From the NCBI RefSeq assembly GCF_900573885.1, contig NZ_UPSE01000306.1, positions 62,001 through 126,000 of the forward strand: DNA of 64,000 bases, in the 5' to 3' direction. A program made the translations under genes and the position numbers. Shown here in pieces: positions 20,801 to 29,255 of this stretch. This DNA is from Pseudomonas viridiflava (GTDB lineage Bacteria > Pseudomonadota > Gammaproteobacteria > Pseudomonadales > Pseudomonadaceae). Within the stretch, counting starts at the first letter, position 1. Every line of letters starts with the position of its first letter. The notes under the pieces are model-generated. The model did not search any database. It saw only the letters and a program-made list of their open reading frames with translations, and was not told where the DNA came from.

Positions 20801-23800
20801 TGGCGCCAGTCGTGAATCTGCACATCCGGCGTGGCCACACGCTGCACCACCTGCACCATGCGTTCGCCCACGTTCCAGGAAAACCGTGTGCGCAGCGCGT
20901 CGTGGCGCTGGGCCACGGCTTGCCAGGCGCGGCGGAAACGCTCGGGGTCGATGGCGCTGTCGACGGTGTAGCAGTACTGCATCATGTAAATGCCGGAACC
21001 GGGCTCCAGCAAGGTGTGCATCAGCAGGCCTTGCTGCATGGGCGACAGCGGGTAGATGGCCTCGACCTGACGCAGGTCGAACGGCAGCTGATGCAGTTGC
21101 TTCTGGGTGAACCCGGCAAGCGGAAAATCACTGGGCGTCGCGCCGCCGGCCCCTTCGCTCAGGCAATGGGCGATCACGGCGCGCAGCTCGTTGCCGTAAC
21201 CCTCAGCGAGCGCGGCAATGTCGGCCTCGCCGAACATGTGGCGGCTAAAGGTGAAGCCCAGTTCCAGCTCACCGTTGAGCACCTGGCCGTTGATGCTCAG
21301 CCAGTTGCCGAGGCGGTTGTCCGGGTTCTGCAAAGCGCCGATGGCTTCGTCAGCCGGCGTAAACAGGCCGTCGGCGGCCAGGCTCTGGTCGAACTGGCCG
21401 AGGTAATTGAACGTCACGCGCGGCTGCGGCAATGCGGCGAGTGCGGCTTGCTGGGCGGGCGTGCCGAGGTAACGCAGCGCGCCAAAGCCGATGCCGTTGT
21501 CCGGCACGGCACGCAGTTGCTCCTTGATGGTTTGAATCGACTCGGCCAGCTCGGCCGCCGGACGCAGGGCCAGCGGAAACAAACTGGTAAACCAGCCGAC
21601 GCTGCGCGACAGGTCGATGTCATCAAACAGGGCTTCACGCCCGTGGCCTTCGAGCTGAATCAAGGCACTGCCCTGCCCGGTCCAGCGGCACAAGGTGCGC
21701 GCCAACGCCGTCAGCAGCAGGTCGTTGATCTGGGTGCGGTAGGCGGCGGGCGCCTGTTGCAAGAGCTGCTGCGTATGCTCCGCAGTCAGGCGGCAGTACA
21801 GGCTATGGCTGTGCTCCAGGCTCAGGCTGGCGTCGGCACGGGCGGCCGGTACTTCGGCGCTGACGTGCTGCAACGCGTGCTGCCAATAGCCCAGCGATGC
21901 CGCACCTTGCTCCCGCGCCCAGTGCGCCAGACGCTCGGCCCAACGCTCCTGGCTCGGAGCCGGTTCCAGCGTTTGCCCGGCGCACAGCGCGTGCAGGTCG
22001 TCCAGCAACACGCGCCACGACACCCCGTCTACCGCCAGGTGATGAATCACCAGCAACAGGCGCTGACTGCCATCGGCAAGGCGGAACAACACTGCGCGCA
22101 ACAGCGGGCCCTGGCTCAGGTCGAGGCTGCGTTGCGCCTGCTCGGCAATGGCGGTGAGTTCGCTGACATCGGCAACCTCGCGCTGCCACAGCACGTCGCT
22201 GTCGGCTACCGATCCTGTGCGCGCCAGCCAGCGGCCGTCGTTCTGGTAAAAGCTGAAACGCAGTGCGTCGTGCTGTTGCAGCAGCCCGTGCAAAGCGCGC
22301 CCGAGGGTGTCGGCGCTCAGTGGCTGGCGCAGCGTCAGCAGCACCGCCTGGTTGTAGTGCTGCGGTTGTTCCAGCGCCCTTTCGAAAAAGCGTTGCTGCA
22401 CGGGCAACAGGCAAATTTCACTGCTGCTCGCCACGGCTGCAGCCGCTTTCGCAACGACCGGTTTGGCAACCTGCGCCAGTTGCGCCACGGTCTGTTTTTC
22501 AAACAGTTGGCGCGGCGTCAGTTTCAAGCCCTGGCGCTTGGCGCGGGCGATGATTTGCAGGCTCAGAATCGAGTCGCCGCCCAGTTCGAAGAAATTGTCG
22601 TGCACGCCGACTTGCGCCACTTTCAGCACGTCCTGCCAGATTGCGGTCAGGGTGCTTTCTGTCTCATTGCGTGGCGCCACGAAGCTGAGTTGCTGCACCT
22701 GCGGGCTGGGCAAGGCACGACGGTCGAGCTTGCCATTGGCGGTGAGTGGCAAGCGTTCCAGGGTGAGGATGTGCGCCGGAATCAGGTAGTCCGGCAGCAG
22801 GCTTTGCAGCTGTTCCTTGATGACTGCTGTCGACAGCGTGCCTACGCAATAAGCCACCAATTGCAACTGCTCCTGCACCGGCTGCGCCAGCACCGCGGCG
22901 TCCTGCATGCCCGGCAGTTGGCGCAGCACTTTCGCCACTTCGCCAGGCTCCACGCGGTAGCCACGAATCTTTACCTGATCGTCGCTGCGGCCAAGGAAAT
23001 GCAGCACGCCATCGGCGCTGCGGCGCACCCGGTCGCCGCTGCGGTAGGCGCGCGAACCGGGCGCACCAGACGGGTCCGGCACAAAGCGTTCGGCAGTCAG
23101 CGCCGGCTGGCCCAGATAGCCGTCGGCAACACTGGCGCCGCCGATATACAGCTCACCGGCCACCCGCTCTGGCAATGGGTTCAGGAATGCATCCAGCACC
23201 TGCACCTGAACGCCCGGCAACGCAGTGCCGAGCGGCACATTGCCTTCCAGCAGCTCGCCGCTCTGCTCATGGGTGAGCACGCCGACCGTGGTTTCGCTCG
23301 GGCCGTAGTGGTTGATAAAACGGCACGCAGATTTTAACTCGCGCACCCGCTGGTACAACGCTTGCGAACACGCCTCGCCGCCCACCAGCAAAGCGTGGCT
23401 GGGCAACACATCGCCGGGGTTGGCCGCTTGCAGCAGACCGTTGAGGTGACTGGGAACAATTTTCAGCACGGCGATGTGCTCGGCGGCCATATAGGCGGCA
23501 AAGCGATCCGGGTCGAAGCCCAGTTCCGGCTCCACCACATGCAGCGGTCGCCCGGAACACAGCGCGCCAAACACAACGGTGTGGCCGAGGTCGGCGGCGA
23601 TGGTGGAGACCAGCGCCATGCTCGCGCCGGCCGGCAGCGCCAGGCGTTCGAGCACGCCGTCGACATAACTGGCGAGGGCGCCATGACTGACTAACACGCC
23701 TTTGGGCTGGCCGGTGGAGCCGGAGGTGTGAATCACATAGGCGGCGCTGTTTGCATGCAGCACCACCGGAAACGGTGTGGCGTTCGCGGCCCACTGCCCG

Positions 23801-25653
23801 GGGGCATAAGCAAGGGCCGCGCACGCCAGTTGCTCGCGGCGCTCATCGTCGGCGGCCAGCACCACCAGCGCGGCCTTGGCGCGCTGCAGCATGGTCGCCA
23901 ACCGCTCGGTCGGCGCTTTTACATCCAGCGGCATATACACGGCGCCGGCCTTTAACGTTGCCAGCAGCGTCACCAGCCAGGGCATGGAGCGTTCGAGCAG
24001 CACCGCCACCGGCATGCCGGGGCGCACACCGCGTTGTTGCAGGTGGGCGGCCAAAGCGTTGGCCTGGGCATCGAGTTCTGCATGGCTAAGACGAAGGTCG
24101 CCGCACACCGCCGCCAACGCCTGCGGCTGCTCGGTCACCTGCTGATGCCAACGGCCCAACACAGACGGCAACACGGCGCGGTTAACCGGCGCGGTCGGCG
24201 CCGGCGTGTTGATAAGGCTGCACAGCGGCGCATCCGGCTGGGCAAGTACCTGCTCGAACAGCTCGCGCAGGCTGGCGATAAACCCGTCAATGCTGGCGGG
24301 TTGGTACAGGTCGCTGGCATAGGTCATTTCGCCAAGCACCGTGGCGCCGGTGTCGGTGATATCCAGCGCCAGGTCGAAATGGGTGCCGACTTTACTGAGC
24401 GGGTATTCGCTAATGCTCAGCCCCGGCAGCTGCAAGGCCTCGCGGGTTTGCAGGCCGACGTTCTGGTTGAATTTGGCCTGAAACAACGGGTTGTGCCCGA
24501 GGCTGCGCTGCGGCTGCAACGCCTCGACCAGTTGTTCGAACGGCAACTGCTCATGGGCCTGCGCCGCCAGGCTGGTGTCGCGCACGTGGGCCAATAGCGC
24601 GTTGAAGCTCTGGCGCCAGTCGATCTGGCAGCGCAGCACCTGGGTATTGATGAAAAAGCCGATCAGGCCTTCCACTTCTTCGCGGCCGCGATTGGCATTC
24701 GGCACGCCGATACGGATGTCGTGCTGGCCGCTGTGGCGCGCGAGGAACAGGCCGTAGCCGGCCAGCGCGAGCATGAACAGCGTACTGCCCTGGCTGCGCG
24801 CCAACGCCTGCATGCGTTGCGACAGTGCGGCGCCAAAGTCGAAACGCACGGTGGCACCGGCAAAACTTTGCACCGCCGGCCGGGGGAAATCCGCAGCCAC
24901 GTCCAGCAGCGGGTGCTCATCGCCCAACTGCTCGCGCCAATAGGCCAGTTGCCGTTCGCCCTCGCCGGCCTCCAGCCAGCGCCGCTGCCACAATGCGTAG
25001 TCGGCGTATTGCACCGGCAGCTCGGCCAAGGCGTCGGCGCCGTGCTGATAAAGCTGCACAAACTCGCGGACCATCACATCCATGGACCAGCCATCGGAGA
25101 CAATGTGATGCATACACACCGAGAGCACGTGCTCGTCGCCAGCGAGTTTGATCAGGCTCACGCGCAGCAGCGGGCCAGCGAGCAAGTCGAACGGCTCGGC
25201 CACATCGGCTTGCACCTGCGCCTGCACCTGCGCTTCGCGTTGTTCAGCCGGCAGCCCGCTCAGATCGCGACGCTGCACGGCAAGCGGCTGCGCTGGCAGC
25301 ACACGCTGCTCAGCCTGCTCGCCTTCAATATGGAACACCGTGCGCAGGGTTTCGTGGCGTTGCAGCAAGCCGTCGAACGCCGCTTGCAGCCGTCGCTCGT
25401 CGAGCGCGCCTTGCAGACGCAACGCCGCCGCCATGTTGTAGGCGGCGCTCTGGGGCTCCATTTGCCAGAGAAACAGCAAGCGCTGCTGCGCGAACGACAG
25501 CGGCAAGGAGGCGTGCTGATGACGGCTGGCGACGATGGGCAGCAGGCTGAAATCCTTACCGTCCTGCTTCAGTTTGGCGAGGAACTGGCGACGTTGTTCG
25601 AGCGATAACCCGATGAACTTTTCGGCGATGCGGGCGGTGGTGTTCGGGGTCAT
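17824..25653 (-). CDS. Non-ribosomal peptide synthetase, two modules (C-A-T-E, C-A-T)
   Basis: This protein has 2,609 residues from the ATG at 25653, which follows a GGAAGAGG ribosome site. An upstream TTG at 25659 overlaps the previous stop but is worse placed. Landmarks: C (HHIVSDGWS ~184), A (TSGSTG ~645), T (LGGDSI ~1025), E (HHLAVDGVSW ~1200), C (HHILIDAW ~1670), A (~2150), T (LGGHSL ~2545). The first A pocket reads DLTKLGHVGK, which fits aspartate. The second reads DIWELTADDK, the known 2,4-diaminobutyrate code. The unit should add D-Asp then L-Dab. Asp-Dab or hydroxy-Asp-Dab pairs occur in several pyoverdines, where Dab can close a tetrahydropyrimidine ring. No Asp beta-hydroxylase is in the window. 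The second C domain has Ala instead of Gly after the HHxxxD core. The end carries an acidic tail (SVEDDYDAIF), possibly a docking segment. Confidence 0.95.
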   Translation of the reverse strand: MTPNTTARIAEKFIGLSLEQRRQFLAKLKQDGKDFSLLPIVASRHQHASLPLSFAQQRLLFLWQMEPQSAAYNMAAALRLQGALDERRLQAAFDGLLQRHETLRTVFHIEGEQAEQRVLPAQPLAVQRRDLSGLPAEQREAQVQAQVQADVAEPFDLLAGPLLRVSLIKLAGDEHVLSVCMHHIVSDGWSMDVMVREFVQLYQHGADALAELPVQYADYALWQRRWLEAGEGERQLAYWREQLGDEHPLLDVAADFPRPAVQSFAGATVRFDFGAALSQRMQALARSQGSTLFMLALAGYGLFLARHSGQHDIRIGVPNANRGREEVEGLIGFFINTQVLRCQIDWRQSFNALLAHVRDTSLAAQAHEQLPFEQLVEALQPQRSLGHNPLFQAKFNQNVGLQTREALQLPGLSISEYPLSKVGTHFDLALDITDTGATVLGEMTYASDLYQPASIDGFIASLRELFEQVLAQPDAPLCSLINTPAPTAPVNRAVLPSVLGRWHQQVTEQPQALAAVCGDLRLSHAELDAQANALAAHLQQRGVRPGMPVAVLLERSMPWLVTLLATLKAGAVYMPLDVKAPTERLATMLQRAKAALVVLAADDERREQLACAALAYAPGQWAANATPFPVVLHANSAAYVIHTSGSTGQPKGVLVSHGALASYVDGVLERLALPAGASMALVSTIAADLGHTVVFGALCSGRPLHVVEPELGFDPDRFAAYMAAEHIAVLKIVPSHLNGLLQAANPGDVLPSHALLVGGEACSQALYQRVRELKSACRFINHYGPSETTVGVLTHEQSGELLEGNVPLGTALPGVQVQVLDAFLNPLPERVAGELYIGGASVADGYLGQPALTAERFVPDPSGAPGSRAYRSGDRVRRSADGVLHFLGRSDDQVKIRGYRVEPGEVAKVLRQLPGMQDAAVLAQPVQEQLQLVAYCVGTLSTAVIKEQLQSLLPDYLIPAHILTLERLPLTANGKLDRRALPSPQVQQLSFVAPRNETESTLTAIWQDVLKVAQVGVHDNFFELGGDSILSLQIIARAKRQGLKLTPRQLFEKQTVAQLAQVAKPVVAKAAAAVASSSEICLLPVQQRFFERALEQPQHYNQAVLLTLRQPLSADTLGRALHGLLQQHDALRFSFYQNDGRWLARTGSVADSDVLWQREVADVSELTAIAEQAQRSLDLSQGPLLRAVLFRLADGSQRLLLVIHHLAVDGVSWRVLLDDLHALCAGQTLEPAPSQERWAERLAHWAREQGAASLGYWQHALQHVSAEVPAARADASLSLEHSHSLYCRLTAEHTQQLLQQAPAAYRTQINDLLLTALARTLCRWTGQGSALIQLEGHGREALFDDIDLSRSVGWFTSLFPLALRPAAELAESIQTIKEQLRAVPDNGIGFGALRYLGTPAQQAALAALPQPRVTFNYLGQFDQSLAADGLFTPADEAIGALQNPDNRLGNWLSINGQVLNGELELGFTFSRHMFGEADIAALAEGYGNELRAVIAHCLSEGAGGATPSDFPLAGFTQKQLHQLPFDLRQVEAIYPLSPMQQGLLMHTLLEPGSGIYMMQYCYTVDSAIDPERFRRAWQAVAQRHDALRTRFSWNVGERMVQVVQRVATPDVQIHDWRQVPADAHEARLIAMLADERRDGFDLQNAVPFRLRLIQLSAQRFGFVLSNHHILIDAWCRSLLMDEFFAEYAALAENRSAALPPASRYGDFIAWLQQQDRPASERFWREQLAGFEQPTGLPFDRQPLRDAGHSLIGDVQTQLSREQTRQLQATAQRLQLTVNTLVQAAWALTLHRYSGERDVLFGVTVAGRPVDMPEMQRTVGLFINSIALRVHLPEAGSAASVGEWLQALFALNLRLREHEHLPLVDIQACSEIGKGQPLFDSLFVFENAPIEDGVMEQAQSLNVSSDSGRTHTNYPMTVVIYPGHALGLHLSYDQRWFERSTVEQLLADFNFLLLQLAEQPQQRFDALPLLAAEQRQQLLHDFNQTARDYPLQHGYATLFEQQAHQHANRVAARCDGEQWQYRELDTAANRMAQALLRAGVQPDQPVALLAERGLPLLGMIVGTLKAGAGYLPLDPHLPAERLRHILTLSRAPVLVCTAECVPALQPLLAAVEAPQRPQLLIWEQLQQTGDATAPNLPIGPRHLAYVIYTSGSTGQPKGVMVEQAGMLNNQLSKVPYLRLSEDDVIAQTASQSFDISVWQFLTAALCGARVDIVPDAIAHDPQALLAHVNAAGISVLESVPSLIQGMLDGEPVSLPGLRWLLTTGEAMPPELARRWLQRYPNIPLINAYGPAECSDDVSLTPISEAHTASSYLPIGLPTDNNQLHVLDGQLELVGVRAVGELCVSGTGVGRGYVGDPVRTALAFVPDPYASTPGQRLYRTGDLARRRVDGVLEYVGRRDHQVKIRGLRIELGEIEARLSEQPEVRECAVLAQDQSSARHLVAYVTTTTDASGDDAQQRALRDRLKAALKRHLPEYMVPQQWVALAAMPLNANGKLDRKVLATIESQALHGDFVAAESELETQLAQVWQGLLEVPRVGRHDNFFELGGHSLLLVRVISRLKNTLGVDLPMQDFYRASTVAELAALIEQSRGHGSVEDDYDAIFATLDELEEA

Positions 25654-25655
25654 GC

Positions 25656-28600
25656 TCAAACCTCTTCCAGGGAATTCATAAACGCTTCCATCTCGTCCCA
25701 GTCCTGGGCGCTGTGCTGTTGCTGTGCGGCCAGTTCTTCGGCCAAATCAGCTAATAGCGGCCGCTCGAACAGGCTGCCCAGCGGCAGGCTCAAGCCCAGT
25801 TCGCGCTTGATGCGCGCCACCACTTGCGCGGCCAGCAAGGAGTGGCCGCCGAGGTCGAAAAAGCTGTCGTCCAGACCGATACGCGGCACCTGCAACACCT
25901 CGCTCCAGATCGCCGCCAGGCTGATTTGCAGCGCGCTTTGTGGCGCGCGGTAGTGGCGCTGCAACTGGCTGGGGTCGGGTTTGGGCAAGGCATTGCGGTC
26001 GAGCTTGCCGCTGGCGGTGAGCGGCATGTTTTCCAGCAGCAGCCAGTGGCTCGGCACCATGTAATCGGGCAGCACGGCTTGCAGGCGGGCGCGCAGTTGC
26101 TGGCGGAACGCTTGTTGTGCGGCGGCGTTGCCAAGGTCGACTTGCTCGGGCACCACGTAGGCCACCAGCGTGGCGCCGCTGCCCAGATCGGGCGCGACCA
26201 CCAGCGCTTCGCGCACGCCCGGGCATTGCTGCACGCGCGCTTCCACTTCGCCCAGTTCAAGGCGGAAGCCACGGATCTTTACCTGATGATCGACGCGGCC
26301 GATGTACTCCAGCGCGCCATCGGCACGGCAGCGCACGCGGTCGCCGCTGCGGTACAGGCGCTGGCCCGCATTGAACGGGTCGGCGACAAAGCGCTGCGCC
26401 GTCAGCGCTGGCTGGCCGTGGTACGCCTGGGCGAGCCCTGAGCCACCGATATAGAGTTCGCCGATGGCACCCTGCGGCAGCAGGTTGAGGTCGGCGTCGA
26501 GCACATAAAGGCGCGTGCCCGGCAGCGGTCGACCAATCGGAATGCCGCGCCAGCTCACCTGCCCGGCGCGCAGGCCGGTGCAATCGTGAATGCTCGACAC
26601 CACCGTGGCCTCGGTGGGGCCGTAGGTATTGAGCAGCCGCACGGCGCCCAGCCCGGCCTGCTCAGACAAGCGCAAACCGTCCACCGCCATGGCCTCGCCG
26701 CCGACGTGAATCTGGCGCAGATTGCCGAATGAACGGGCTGGGCCTTGGGCGAATTCCTTGACCAGCATGTGCCAATACGCGGCGGGCAAATCGGCCACGG
26801 TGACGCCGTGTTGCTGCACGGCGTGCAGCCAGGTTTCGCTGTCCCAGGTGCGTGAATCGCGCAGCACCACGGCCGCGCCGCGCAGCAACGCGGGGTAAAA
26901 CTGCTCGACGAAACCATCGAAACTGACCGTGGCGAACTGCAGCACGCGGTCGGTGGCGTGCAGTTCGCTGTAGTCAGCCGCCAGTTGGCTGAAGACGGCG
27001 AGCGCGCCGTGGCTGATGGCCACGCCCTTGGGTTGGCCGGTGGAGCCGGAGGTGTAAATCACATACGCCAGTTGCTGGGGATGAATCGGCCGGACCAGGT
27101 TTTCATCGCTGCCACTTTGCTGCACAGCCACGCGGGTGACGCCGGGCACTTCGGGGGCCTGCGGTTCATCGCTGAGCAGCCATTGCGCGCCGCTTGCCGC
27201 GCAGACCTGCGCCACGCGCTCGGCGTGGGTGCGGGAGTCCAGCGGCACGTAGGCGGCGCCAGTCTTCAGTACCGCCAGCAAGGCGACCGGCAGGCTCAGG
27301 TCGCGGCCTGGCATCACCGCCACCAAACGGCCGGGGCCGACGCCCAGCTCGCGCAGGTGCCGGGCCAGGCGGTTGGCCCGCCCGTTGAGCTCGCGGTAAC
27401 TCAGGCATTGATCGCCGCCCGCCAGTTGCACGGCCAACGCGTCGGGCGTGCGCGCCGCTTGTGCCTCGAACAGCTGGTGCACCGGCGTGTCGGCAGCCGG
27501 CAGTTGCAGATAGGCGTTGTGCTCGTGCTGACGCTGCACTTCGGTATCGGTCAACAGCGGCAAATTGCCGATGGCGGCGTCGGGGGTTTGGGTCACGGCG
27601 CGCAGTACCTGGCACCAGTGCGCGGCCAGCCGCTCGATGCTCGGGGCTTCGAACAGGTCGGTGGCATAAGTGAATGCCGCCAAGAGCTGATCGCCCTCCT
27701 CGCGGGTTTCCAGCATCAGATCACTGGCAGCCGCATGCTGACGCCCGCCCGCAGCGCCCTGCTGCGCCGGCAACAGCGCAACCTGAAGGCCGCCAGCCAA
27801 CTGCATGGCCGTCACATCGCTGACCAGCGGCTGATGATTGAACATCACCTGAAACAGCGGGTTATGGCTTTGGCTGCGTGACGGTTGCAGCGCTTCCAGC
27901 ACCGCATCGAACGGTAATTCCTGATTGGCTTGTGCCGCCGTGCTGGCCTGCTTCACCTGCTCCAGCAATTCACTGAAACCCATCGCCCCGCTGAGCTGGC
28001 TGCGCAGCACCTGGGTGTTCACAAAAAAGCCGATCAGACCTTCACTTTCGCGGCGCGTGCGGTTGGCAATCAGGCCGCCAACGCGGATATCGGTCTGCCC
28101 GCTGTAGCGATGCAGCAGCACGTTGAAACTGGCCAGCAACACCACAAACAGGCTGACGCCACTGCGCCTGGCCAGCGCCTTGAGCGCCGCTTGCAGATCG
28201 GCATCCAGACTCAACTCCAGGCGCGCACCAGCATGGCTGGGCGTGGCCGGGCGCGGGTGGTCGGTGGGCAATTCCAGCAACGGGTGGTCCTCACCCAGAT
28301 GCCCACGCCAATACGCCAGCTGCCGCTCGCGCTCACCCGCCTCCAACCAACTGCGCTGCCACAAGGCGTAGTCGCGGTACTGCACCGCCAGCTCCGGCAA
28401 CTGCAAAGCCTGGCCGGCGGCAAAGGCGTCGTAACCAGCCATGAATTCCTGAATCAGAACGTTCATCGACCAACCGTCGGCGATGATGTGATGCATGGTC
28501 AGCAGCAGCACATGCTCCTCATCCGCCAGGCGCAACAGCTGCACCCGCAGCAACGGGCCGGCGCTCAAATCAAACGGTTGTGCCGCCTGCTGCGCGACCC

Positions 28601-29033
28601 AGTGCTGGGTCTGTTGCAGCCTGGTCGGGGCATCCAGCGCGCTGAGATCGGTGAACTGCACCGCGAATTCGACGTGCTCTGCCACCTGCTGAAACGCCGT
28701 ATCGCCGCGCTGAACAAAGGTGGTGCGCAAGCTCTCATGGCGCTGCACCAACGCCTGAAAACTGCGCTGCAACGCGTCGCCATTCAGCGGCCCCAGCAAC
28801 CGCACCGCCGAGGGCAAGTTGTACGCCGCGCTGTGGGGCTCCAGTTGCCAGAGAAACCACATGCGCTGCTGCGCATACGACAAAAGATCGCGCTCGGCGT
28901 GGCCTGGAACGGCCACGATGGGATAGAGGCTGAAATCAATCTGCTCATCGCCCAACGCTGCCAGAAACAAACGGCGTTTCTCGGCAGGCAACTCAAGGAA
29001 ACGGCGTGCCAGGGAGGTTTCAATGCTGCTCAT
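25656..29033 (-). CDS. Non-ribosomal peptide synthetase, single module (C-A-T), first of the operon
   Basis: This protein has 1,125 residues from the ATG at 29033 (MSSIETSLARRF); an upstream in-frame TTG at 29078 is less likely. Domains: condensation (HHIIADGWS ~184), adenylation (TSGSTGQPKG ~663), thiolation (LGGHSL ~1065) and an acidic C-terminal tail (WDEMEAFMNS) that may dock the next synthetase. The pocket reads DGEAHGTVVK. The acidic residue at pocket position 239 suits a basic side chain, and the code is close to those I recall for lysine in pyoverdine synthetases. There is no epimerase, so the residue should stay L. The gene starts with a full C domain, so it must take an acyl or peptidyl donor from another enzyme, either a PvdL-type chromophore synthetase elsewhere or a fatty-acyl donor. 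It is the first gene after the PvdS-type promoter at 29082-29105. Confidence 0.93.
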   Translation of the reverse strand: MSSIETSLARRFLELPAEKRRLFLAALGDEQIDFSLYPIVAVPGHAERDLLSYAQQRMWFLWQLEPHSAAYNLPSAVRLLGPLNGDALQRSFQALVQRHESLRTTFVQRGDTAFQQVAEHVEFAVQFTDLSALDAPTRLQQTQHWVAQQAAQPFDLSAGPLLRVQLLRLADEEHVLLLTMHHIIADGWSMNVLIQEFMAGYDAFAAGQALQLPELAVQYRDYALWQRSWLEAGERERQLAYWRGHLGEDHPLLELPTDHPRPATPSHAGARLELSLDADLQAALKALARRSGVSLFVVLLASFNVLLHRYSGQTDIRVGGLIANRTRRESEGLIGFFVNTQVLRSQLSGAMGFSELLEQVKQASTAAQANQELPFDAVLEALQPSRSQSHNPLFQVMFNHQPLVSDVTAMQLAGGLQVALLPAQQGAAGGRQHAAASDLMLETREEGDQLLAAFTYATDLFEAPSIERLAAHWCQVLRAVTQTPDAAIGNLPLLTDTEVQRQHEHNAYLQLPAADTPVHQLFEAQAARTPDALAVQLAGGDQCLSYRELNGRANRLARHLRELGVGPGRLVAVMPGRDLSLPVALLAVLKTGAAYVPLDSRTHAERVAQVCAASGAQWLLSDEPQAPEVPGVTRVAVQQSGSDENLVRPIHPQQLAYVIYTSGSTGQPKGVAISHGALAVFSQLAADYSELHATDRVLQFATVSFDGFVEQFYPALLRGAAVVLRDSRTWDSETWLHAVQQHGVTVADLPAAYWHMLVKEFAQGPARSFGNLRQIHVGGEAMAVDGLRLSEQAGLGAVRLLNTYGPTEATVVSSIHDCTGLRAGQVSWRGIPIGRPLPGTRLYVLDADLNLLPQGAIGELYIGGSGLAQAYHGQPALTAQRFVADPFNAGQRLYRSGDRVRCRADGALEYIGRVDHQVKIRGFRLELGEVEARVQQCPGVREALVVAPDLGSGATLVAYVVPEQVDLGNAAAQQAFRQQLRARLQAVLPDYMVPSHWLLLENMPLTASGKLDRNALPKPDPSQLQRHYRAPQSALQISLAAIWSEVLQVPRIGLDDSFFDLGGHSLLAAQVVARIKRELGLSLPLGSLFERPLLADLAEELAAQQQHSAQDWDEMEAFMNSLEEV

Positions 29034-29081
29034 CAGTCGTCCAATCGAAAAGGCGAGCGGGGATTCCGCGATACCCAATGG

Positions 29082-29105
29082 ACGAAAAATGGCGAGGGGG
29101 ATTTA
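29082..29105 (-). promoter_or_regulatory. PvdS iron-starvation box driving the NRPS operon
   Basis: On the minus strand the sequence reads TAAAT (29105-29101), exactly 16 nt, then CGT (29084-29082), about 50 nt before the NRPS start. TAAAT-N16/17-CGT is the established iron-starvation box of the pyoverdine sigma factor PvdS. The match is exact in sequence and spacing and lies in the short gap between the receptor terminator and the first NRPS gene. Confidence 0.8.
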
Positions 29106-29168
29106 GGCAAACACCGCAGGCGAAAAGCAAAAGCCGTTCAGCCGCGCCCCGTGCGCTGGCGGCAGGGG

Positions 29169-29200
29169 AAAAAACAATGGAGCGGCGGGTGCCGCTCCAT
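29169..29200 (-). terminator. Intrinsic terminator after the TonB receptor gene
   Basis: A perfect 10-bp stem (29177-29186 with 29191-29200, loop of 4 nt) is followed on the minus strand by a run of six T (29174-29169), with one short spacer. It lies 56 nt after the receptor stop and before the PvdS box, so receptor and NRPS genes are separate transcription units. Confidence 0.85.
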
Positions 29201-29255
29201 CGGGTAGAGGGTCTGCGGTCGCAGCGTCAGCCGGAAGGCGTTTGCTGCCTGCCGG

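Noticed and set aside
19405..23337. 1,310-codon open frame on the plus strand inside the NRPS genes
   Set aside because: It is antisense to well-defined C, A, T and E domains; long antisense frames are common in this GC-rich coding DNA and its translation shows no known domain.
5678..29033. Corrugatin/histicorrugatin-like lipopeptide siderophore
   Set aside because: Those have eight residues with an octanoyl head as far as I recall; here six modules, a PvdS box and the L/D pattern fit a pyoverdine side chain better, though an acyl head is not excluded.
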